The translations under genes and the position numbers were made by a program. Shown here piece by piece: positions 44,501 to 55,604 of a DNA stretch of 55,604 nucleotides (positions within the stretch are counted from its first letter, which is position 1; the number at the start of each line of letters is the position of its first letter). The notes under the pieces were generated by a model. The model was not told the origin of the DNA, made no database searches, and saw nothing but the letters and a program-made list of their open reading frames with translations. The DNA lies in contig CAZTTG010000037.1 in NCBI GenBank assembly GCA_964615935.1, forward strand, positions 1 through 55,604. Direction: 5' to 3'. The stretch comes from CAZTTG01 sp964615935. GTDB lineage: Bacteria > Planctomycetota > UBA1135 > GCA-002686595.

Positions 44501-45169
44501 ATGGGCCCCAGGATGCCCGACGTCGAGCTCAACCTGCACGAGGCGCGCGCCCTGGGGGTGCTGATCGAGAAGGCCGCCACCACGCCCGATCAGTACCCCC
44601 TCTCGCTCAACGCCCTGATGAACGGCTGCAACCAGAAGTCCAACCGGGCGCCGGTGGTGGACTTCCTCGAGGCGGAGGTGGACGTCGCCGTGCAGGGCTT
44701 GTGCCACAAGGGCTTCGCGACCCGGGTCGCCACCGCCGGTCACCGGGTCGAGAAGTACCGGCACTCGGCCGGCCAGCGCCTGGGGATCGCGCCGCCCGAG
44801 CTGGCGGTCCTGGCCGAGCTCCTGATGCGCGGCCCCCAGTCCCCCGGCGAGCTGCGCCAGCGCGCCGCGCGCATGAGCCCGATCGCGAGCCTGGCCGAGC
44901 TCGCGACGCACCTCGACTCGCTCCGGGAGGAGGGACTTATCGAGCGCCTGGGTCCGGTCCCTGGCTCGCGAGCCGAGCGCTGGGGCCAGCTCCTGTCGCC
45001 CGGCCTGCACCCGGCGGAGGCCCCGGATCCCGCTCCGGCCGCGACGCCCGCGGTCTCTCCTCGGGCCGATCCGTCCCAGCGCCTCGAGGATCTGGAGGCC
45101 GAGGTGGCGCGCCTGCGCGGGCAGCTCCGGGACCTGGCCTCGCGGCTGGGCGAGGAGCTGGACCCGTAG
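44501..45169 (+). CDS. yceH: YceH/DUF480 family protein
   Basis: 222 aa. Begins VELNLHEARALGVLIEKAATTPDQYPLSLNALMNGCNQKSNR, the highly conserved first winged-helix of the DUF480/YceH family, followed by a second winged-helix domain (LAVLAELLMRGPQSPGELRQRA) and a C-terminal coiled coil (LEDLEAEVARLRGQLRDL). Role unknown in any organism, probably DNA or nucleoprotein related. The ATG at 44501 is preceded by GAGGGGAG, a good Shine-Dalgarno, and is preferred to the ATG at 44513. Confidence 0.9.
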   Translation: MGPRMPDVELNLHEARALGVLIEKAATTPDQYPLSLNALMNGCNQKSNRAPVVDFLEAEVDVAVQGLCHKGFATRVATAGHRVEKYRHSAGQRLGIAPPELAVLAELLMRGPQSPGELRQRAARMSPIASLAELATHLDSLREEGLIERLGPVPGSRAERWGQLLSPGLHPAEAPDPAPAATPAVSPRADPSQRLEDLEAEVARLRGQLRDLASRLGEELDP

Positions 45170-45203
45170 CGGTCCTCGGCCCAGGTCTCGCGGCAGGTCT
45201 CCT

Positions 45204-45420
45204 CGAAGAAACCGCCAAGGCGCCAAGAGCGCCAAGACCGGAAGAGCCCGGAGGGAAGGCCGAAGGGAGAAGGCGTCCGAGGCGCCGAGGCGGCCAAGCC
45301 GCTCTCCTCCGGCGCCGGCTCCGCCGGCGGCCGGATCGCTGCGGTTGCCGCCCGGCTACAGCCCCCCGGGCCGCCTCTCCTCCGGTCTTGGCGCTTCTTG
45401 GCGCCTTGGCGGTTTCTTCG
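45204..45420. repeat. inverted repeat between convergent yceH and polA
   Basis: Arms at 45204-45241 and 45382-45420 are reverse complements except for one 1-nt indel, about 38 nt each, built from the phrase AAACCGCCAAGGCGCCAAG. They are separated by about 140 nt of GC-rich DNA with no ORF. It fills most of the 284-bp convergent gap and could form a long stem acting as a bidirectional terminator, or be a mobile or REP-like element. The AACCGCCAAG-GCCAAG phrase resembles repeats I associate with many unrelated genomes. Confidence 0.8.
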
Positions 45421-45453
45421 AGTAGACAGACGGCCCGAGGCAGACTCCAGACC

Positions 45454-48162
45454 TCAGTGCGCCTCGAGCCAGCTGGCGCCCCAACCGAAGTCCACCGCCA
45501 GGGGCAGGTCCAGGGTGACCGCGGACTCCATGCACTCGCGCACGATGGGGACGGTCTCGTCGACCTGCGAGCGGGGCACCTCCAGCAGCAGCTCGTCGTG
45601 TACCTGCAGCAGCATGCGGCCGGCGAGCTCGGAGTCGGCCAGGCGCGCCTCGAGGGAGATCATGGCGCGCTTGATGATGTCGGCGGCCGAGCCCTGCACC
45701 GGGGTGTTGACCGCGGCGTTCTCGGCCATGGCGCGCGCGCGCGGGTTCTTGGAGTTGATCTCGGGGATCGGGCGGCGGCGGCCCAGCAGGGTCTCGACGT
45801 AGCCCTCGGCGCGGGCGTGCTCGAGCACCTGCTCCTTCCAGCCGCGGACCCGCGGGAAGGCCTCGAAGTAGCGCTCGATGAAGCCGCGGGCCTCGGCCAG
45901 GCTCATCCCGGTCTCGCGCGCCAGGCGGTTGGCGCCCATGCCGTAGAGCAGGCCGAAGTTGATGGCCTTGGCGCGGCTGCGCATCTCGCGGTCGACCTCC
46001 TCCTCGGCCACCCCGAACACCACCGCCGCGGTGGAGGCGTGGATGTCGCGGCCCTCCTCGAAAGCCCGCACCATCAGCTCGTCGCCGGCGAGGTGCGCCA
46101 TGATGCGCAGCTCCACCTGGCTGTAGTCGGCCGCCAGCAGGACCCACTCGCCGGCCTGGTCGGCCTCGCGCGGGATGAAGGCCTCGCGCAGCCGGCGGCC
46201 GCGGGCGGTGCGCACCGGGATGTTCTGCAGGTTGGGGTCGGAGGAGGCCAGGCGGCCGGTGGCCGCGCTGACCTGGCTGAAGGAGCAGTGGATCCGTCCG
46301 GTGGCGGGGTTCACGAAGCCGGGCAGGCTGTCGACGTAGGTGCTCTTGAGCTTGGTGAGCTGACGGTACTCCAGGAGCTGCCGCACGATCTCGGCCTCGC
46401 CGTAGCTCGAGACCAGGGTCTCGTGGTCGGTGGCCCAGCCGGTCTTGGTGCGCCGCGGCCGCTTGACGCCGGCCGCCTCCTGGATGCGCAGCTCCTCGAA
46501 CAGCACCTGCCCCAGCTCCTTGTGGCTGCGCAGCTTGAAGGGGCGGCCGGCGAGGCGGTGGACCTCCTCCTCGGCGGCGGCGATCTCGCCCTCCATCGCC
46601 TCTCCCAGGCGCGCCAGGAGGGCGATGTCCACGCGGATGCCGCGCCGCTCCATGGCGGTCAGCACCGGCACCAGCGGCATCTCCAGGTCCCGGAAGAGCG
46701 CCTCGGAGCCGCTCTCCTCCAGCTCCCGCTCCAGCTTCTCGCGCAGGCGGAAGGTGACGTCGGCGTCCTCGCAGGCGTACTCGGCCACCTGCTCCACGTC
46801 CACGAAGTCCATGGTGATCTGCTTGGCGCCGCGCCCGATCAGCTCGACGGTGGGGATCTTCTTCAGGCCGAAGTAGGAGAGCGCCAGCTCGTCCAGGCCG
46901 TGCCCCCGGGTCGAGCCGTGCACGCAGAAAGAGGCCACCATGGTGTCGAAGTCGGGCGGCGGGACGCGGATCCCCTGGCCGGCGAAGACCAGCGCGTCGT
47001 ACTTGTAGTTCTGCCCGGTGCGATCCAGGGCGGGGTCGGTCAGGAGGGGCTCGAGGCGCTCCAGCAGGGCCTCGCGGCCGCCCGGCAGGACCGCGGGCTG
47101 GTGGTTGAAGGGCACGTAGAAGGCCCGCCCGGGGGCGGCCGAGAAGGAGACCCCCACCAGCTCGGCCTGCAGGGGGAAGAGGCTGGTGGTCTCGGTGTCC
47201 ACGGCGAAGGCGCCGGCGGCGCGAAGCTCCTCGATCATCGCCTCCAGGGCCTGCTCGTCGCGCACCATGTGGTAGTCGCGCTCCTCCTCCGCCTGCCGGC
47301 CGACCTCGACGCGGCCCATCAGGCTCTGGAAGCCCAGCTCGGAGAAGACCTCCACCAGCGCCCCGCTGTCCGGCGCCGGCGGGCCCACCGACTCCAGGCC
47401 GGGGTCCAGGGGCACCCGCGTGTCGATGCGCACCAGCTCCAGCGAGAGCTCGAGCATCTCGCGGTGCTCCTCGATGAGCTTGCGCGGCCGGCCCTCGATC
47501 CCCTCCAGGCCGGCCAGCAGCTCGGCCACCGAGCCGTGCTCGGCGATCAGCTTCGAGGCCCCCTTGTCGCCGATGCCCTTGACGCCCGGCACGTTGTCCG
47601 AGGAGTCGCCCATGATCGCCAGCACGTCGGGCACGCGCTCGGGGGTGGTCCCGAACTTCTCCCGCACGGCGGCCTCGTCCTCGATCACCAGCTCGACGTC
47701 CCTCTTGAAGACGTTGTAGAGCCGCACCTTCGGGCCCACGAGCTGCATGAAGTCCTTGTCGCCGGTGACGATGAGCACCTCGTGTCCGGCGGCCTCGCCC
47801 TCTCGCGTCAGCGTGCCGATGACGTCGTCGGCCTCGTAGCCGGGCACCTCGAAGAGGGCGATCCCCAGGGCCCGCACCACCCGGCGCATGTCCTCGAGCT
47901 GGGCGATCATCTCCTCGGGGGCCTTCTCGCGGGTGGCCTTGTACTCGGCGTAGCGCCGGTGCCGGAAGGTGGGTCCCTTGGCGTCCAGCGCCACGGCCAC
48001 CAGGTCCGGCGACTCGCACTCCAGGATGCGCAGCAGGGTGTTGGTGAAGCCAAAGACCGCCGCGGTGGGCCGCCCGTCGGGGGCCGACAGCCCCGAGCGG
48101 GACAGGGCGTGGTGCGAGCGATAGGCCAGGGCGGTGCCGTCGAGCAGGAAGAGGCGGGACAT
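45454..48162 (-). CDS. polA: DNA polymerase I
   Basis: 902 aa, ATG at 48162. All three domains are present. The 5'-3' exonuclease (about 1-290) starts LFLLDGTALAYRSHHA and includes VPGYEADDVIGTL and GDSSDNVPGVKGIGDK. The 3'-5' exonuclease (about 310-490) has FAVDTETTS and an intact acidic set, so proofreading is probably active. The polymerase has motif A (DYSQVELRIMAH), motif B region (RAKAINFGLLYGMG), and motif C (QVHDELLLE). Functions in Okazaki-fragment processing and repair. Transcribed away from the histidine kinase gene on the same strand, convergent with yceH. Confidence 0.96.
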   Translation of the reverse strand: MSRLFLLDGTALAYRSHHALSRSGLSAPDGRPTAAVFGFTNTLLRILECESPDLVAVALDAKGPTFRHRRYAEYKATREKAPEEMIAQLEDMRRVVRALGIALFEVPGYEADDVIGTLTREGEAAGHEVLIVTGDKDFMQLVGPKVRLYNVFKRDVELVIEDEAAVREKFGTTPERVPDVLAIMGDSSDNVPGVKGIGDKGASKLIAEHGSVAELLAGLEGIEGRPRKLIEEHREMLELSLELVRIDTRVPLDPGLESVGPPAPDSGALVEVFSELGFQSLMGRVEVGRQAEEERDYHMVRDEQALEAMIEELRAAGAFAVDTETTSLFPLQAELVGVSFSAAPGRAFYVPFNHQPAVLPGGREALLERLEPLLTDPALDRTGQNYKYDALVFAGQGIRVPPPDFDTMVASFCVHGSTRGHGLDELALSYFGLKKIPTVELIGRGAKQITMDFVDVEQVAEYACEDADVTFRLREKLERELEESGSEALFRDLEMPLVPVLTAMERRGIRVDIALLARLGEAMEGEIAAAEEEVHRLAGRPFKLRSHKELGQVLFEELRIQEAAGVKRPRRTKTGWATDHETLVSSYGEAEIVRQLLEYRQLTKLKSTYVDSLPGFVNPATGRIHCSFSQVSAATGRLASSDPNLQNIPVRTARGRRLREAFIPREADQAGEWVLLAADYSQVELRIMAHLAGDELMVRAFEEGRDIHASTAAVVFGVAEEEVDREMRSRAKAINFGLLYGMGANRLARETGMSLAEARGFIERYFEAFPRVRGWKEQVLEHARAEGYVETLLGRRRPIPEINSKNPRARAMAENAAVNTPVQGSAADIIKRAMISLEARLADSELAGRMLLQVHDELLLEVPRSQVDETVPIVRECMESAVTLDLPLAVDFGWGASWLEAH

Positions 48163-48242
48163 GGCAGGAGGATAGACCCTGCCGGCGCCGGCTTCCCGCC
48201 CGGCGGCGTGGAGATCGGGAAAGCCGCCCCCGGCCCTTACCC

Positions 48243-53519
<5,277 letters not shown>

Positions 53520-53550
53520 ACCGTCGATACCGCCGTCCGCCTCGTGCCGC

Positions 53551-53594
53551 GGATTTTCCGCCGGGGTGCCGTGGATTCTCCGCCGGGGCGCCCG
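53551..53594. repeat. two 22-bp tandem repeats in divergent spacer
   Basis: Units 53551-53572 and 53573-53594 differ at only four or five positions (consensus starts GGATTYTCCGCCGGGG). They lie between the histidine kinase start and the divergent PopT-like gene and could be a paired binding site. Speculative. Confidence 0.45.
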
Positions 53595-53712
53595 GGGACT
53601 CAAGGCCGCAGCCCGGGAGCCTCGCCGGCTCAACTCGCGGCGGCCGCGGGTCGATGGTCTGGAGGACGAAGGCGCCGGCCCGCCATGGCGGCCGGGGCCG
53701 TCCGGAGGTTGA

Positions 53713-54813
53713 ATGTCGATCCTGGCTCCCAGCCCGGCCAAGCCGCAGCGCCGCATGACCCCACCCCGACCGATTCCCCCGTCCGACGACTCCCCCGCCA
53801 GGGGGCGGGTCCTCCTGGGCGGCTTCCTCATGGGGCTGGCCAACCTGGTCCCGGGGGTGAGCGGGGGCACGATGATCCTGGCCATCGGGCTCTACGACCG
53901 CTTCATCGGCGCGGTGGCCGAGCTCACCAGCCTGCGGTGGTCGCGCGGGCTCTTCGCCTTCCTGGCGGTCCTCGGCATCGGCCTGGTGGTGGCGCTGGTC
54001 GGATTCTCGGGTCCGGCGGTCTACCTGGTGGGCGAGTACCGCTGGGCGATGTACAGCCTGTTCATCGGGATGACCCTGGGGGGGGTGCCTCAGCTCACCG
54101 GCCAGTGCCGTCCGGTGGGCGCGGGGGTCCTGCTCGCGGCCCTGGGCGGCTTCTTGTTCATGGCCCTGCTCACCTTCGGCCTGCGCGCGGACTCGATCCC
54201 ACACACCTGGCCGGTGCTGGCCCTGGTGGGGGCCTTCGCGGCCTCGAGCATGATCCTGCCGGGCGTCAGCGGCTCCCTCATACTGCTCATCTTCGGGATG
54301 TACGAGGTGGTGATCGGCTCCCTCTCGGGAGCGGAGCTGCGCGCGAACCCGGTGGCCTGCCTGAAGGTCCTCGCTCCGGTCGTGGTGGGCGCGGGCCTGG
54401 GCATCGGGCTGCTCAGCAACGCCCTCAAGGCCCTGCTGGCGCGCTTCCCGCGGCCGTCGCACGGCGCGCTGCTGGGGCTCCTGTGCGGCGCGGTGCTGGG
54501 CCTGTGGCCGTTCCAGGATTCCGTGCATCCCGAGCTGGCGCACAAGCCCACGCGCAAGGCCGTGGAGATGCTGGTCACGGGGTCGAGCCTGGAGGAGGCG
54601 CGCGAGGCGACCGGTGCGGCGCTGGACGAGGCCGAGGCCGAGCGCCTGACGGAGATGTGGGCCGGGAAGAGCCCGGGCGACCTTAGGAAGCTGGGCAGGA
54701 CGCTCGAGAGCTTCCGGCCGGGAGCCGTGCAGGTGGGAGGGGCGATCCTGCTGCTGTTGCTGGGCTTCTCGCTGACCAGTGTGCTGGGGCGGAGGGGGAA
54801 GGGGGAGGGGTGA
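53713..54813 (+). CDS. popT: DUF368/PopT-family undecaprenyl-phosphate translocase
   Basis: 366 aa. ATG at 53713 with GGAGG about 5 nt upstream. About 9-10 transmembrane helices with the paired family signatures NLVPGVSGGTMILAIGLYDRFI (about residues 44-65) and SMILPGVSGSLILLIFGMYE (about 180-199), an internal duplication characteristic of DUF368. Members of this family recycle undecaprenyl phosphate across the membrane for cell-wall precursor synthesis. The insert between helices (VEMLVTGSSLEEAREATGAALDEAEAERL) is amphipathic. Divergent from the histidine kinase, which could regulate it. Confidence 0.85.
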   Translation: MSILAPSPAKPQRRMTPPRPIPPSDDSPARGRVLLGGFLMGLANLVPGVSGGTMILAIGLYDRFIGAVAELTSLRWSRGLFAFLAVLGIGLVVALVGFSGPAVYLVGEYRWAMYSLFIGMTLGGVPQLTGQCRPVGAGVLLAALGGFLFMALLTFGLRADSIPHTWPVLALVGAFAASSMILPGVSGSLILLIFGMYEVVIGSLSGAELRANPVACLKVLAPVVVGAGLGIGLLSNALKALLARFPRPSHGALLGLLCGAVLGLWPFQDSVHPELAHKPTRKAVEMLVTGSSLEEAREATGAALDEAEAERLTEMWAGKSPGDLRKLGRTLESFRPGAVQVGGAILLLLLGFSLTSVLGRRGKGEG

Positions 54814-54989
<176 letters not shown>

Positions 54990-54995
<6 letters not shown>

Positions 54996-55330
54996 CGGCC
55001 TCGTCACAGCCTCGCGGGACGCCGACGGGATTCCTGCTCCGACGAACCGCTCCTCCAACCGTGAGGCCGCGACCGACGCAACGGCAGGTGTGAGCGGTCT
55101 CCTCGCGCGCCCGCGGAGCGGGCGCGGACTCGTCACCTCCTCACGGGAAGCCGGCGGGATTCCTGCCCCCACGGACCGCTCCTCCAGCCGTGACGCGTGG
55201 GCCCACGCAACGGCAGTCCCGACGGTTCCCCCCCGATTGAACCGCCGCGCTTCGCGCGGCTGACGCCACATACTCGGTGCGCTTCGCGCACCTCGCGTGG
55301 CTCACGGCGTTCCCCGAACGCCGGGCGCGA
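54990..55330 (-). repeat. hairpin-rich intergenic repeat, copy C (inverted)
   Basis: Reverse-complement copy of the family at 39116-39425. It shows HP3 at 55276-55292 (GGTGCGC/GCGCACC with a GAA loop on the minus strand), an extra hairpin at 55244-55260 (GCCGCGC/GCGCGGC), and HP5 at 55107-55125 (GCGCCCGC/GCGGGCGC). The ~130-bp module occurs about twice in tandem here (module starts near 55067 and 55196 on the minus strand). The left end runs into the poly-G artefact, so its true boundary is unknown. Confidence 0.8.
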
Positions 55331-55372
55331 CCAGTGGGCCGCGCTGGGCCTGGTGGCTCTCACCAAAGGCGA

Positions 55373-55604
55373 GCCCTCGCCCTGGGCCGGGGACCTGCAC
55401 GCGCGGCATACTTGCCGCGCCGGCGCCGAGTGGCGCCGTGACGCCACGCGAGGTGCGCGAAGCGCACCGAGCACGTGGCGTGATCATCGGCGAACCGTCC
55501 GACGCTGTCGTTGCGTGGGCCATGCCTCACGGCCCCAGGAATCGCTCGCGGGGGCAGGAATCCCGTGGGCGTCCCGGGAGGCTGTGACGAGGCCGCGCCC
55601 GCTC
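55373..55604 (+). repeat. hairpin-rich intergenic repeat, copy B, cut by window end
   Basis: Closely matches copy A. HP1 at 55401-55420, HP2 at 55431-55446 (TGGCG/CGCCA), HP3 at 55452-55468 (GGTGCGC/GCGCACC, loop GAA). The sequence stops in the middle of HP5 at the window edge. It faces copy C, giving an inverted arrangement about 40 bp apart. Confidence 0.85.

Overview
The window is a very GC-rich (roughly 70% or more) bacterial scaffold from a draft or metagenome assembly. It has a 100-N gap at 31127-31226, and a 10-N gap inside a poly-G stretch near 54900. The gene content points to Planctomycetota. Supporting signs are an ECF sigma factor coupled to a Ser/Thr kinase with an FGE-like C-terminus, a hydrazine-synthase-alpha-related dihaem protein with a discoidin domain, and a secreted HAF-repeat protein whose C-terminal domain I recall from deep-branching planctomycetes. 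This assignment is an inference from gene families, not from a marker-gene phylogeny. No rRNA, tRNA, CRISPR array or insertion sequence was seen.

Layout. 1-4729 (+) holds peptidoglycan-precursor genes: a LysM protein cut by the window edge, a small membrane protein, then murG, murC and murB. thrS (5138-6910) and a small membrane protein follow. 7321-13225 (-) carries a MauG/CCP-type dihaem peroxidase, the kinase/FGE-like protein, its ECF sigma factor and the HAF-repeat protein. 13516-15920 (+) is a coupled pair of membrane proteins. 15948-20626 (-) has the HzsA-related protein, a frameshifted MBL-fold hydrolase and its 184-aa partner. 20840-23994 (+) is a UroD-fold protein overlapping a GH31 glycosidase.

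The centre of interest is 24032-37706, all on the minus strand. It joins a complete OleABCD head-to-head long-chain olefin pathway to a dedicated type II fatty-acid-synthase set: ketosynthase, ACP, ketoreductase, dehydratase, enoyl reductase and phosphopantetheinyl transferase. It also has two tandem phytoene-desaturase-like FAD oxidoreductases, a GbsR/MarR-type regulator and a terminal membrane metallophosphoesterase. oleA comes first. After a 200-bp AT-richer spacer follow 13 tightly packed genes, most of them overlapping by 1-8 nt. The implied logic is: build an acyl chain on a private ACP, modify it with the two FAD enzymes, condense two chains with OleA, then reduce (OleD), form a beta-lactone (OleC) and decarboxylate (OleB) to a long internal alkene or polyene. 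The FAS plus paired desaturase-like enzymes recall the clusters proposed for ladderane lipids in anammox planctomycetes, but here with a hydrocarbon exit.

The rest holds dinB (37870-39114), a PMT-type glycosyltransferase, an alkaline-phosphatase-superfamily lipoprotein and another polytopic PMT-like protein, yceH (DUF480), polA, a 1758-aa hybrid histidine kinase with many PAS/GAF domains, and a DUF368/PopT undecaprenyl-phosphate translocase. A family of hairpin-rich intergenic repeats occurs at 39116-39425 and again, in two opposing copies, at 54990-55604. A separate inverted repeat lies between the convergent yceH and polA genes.
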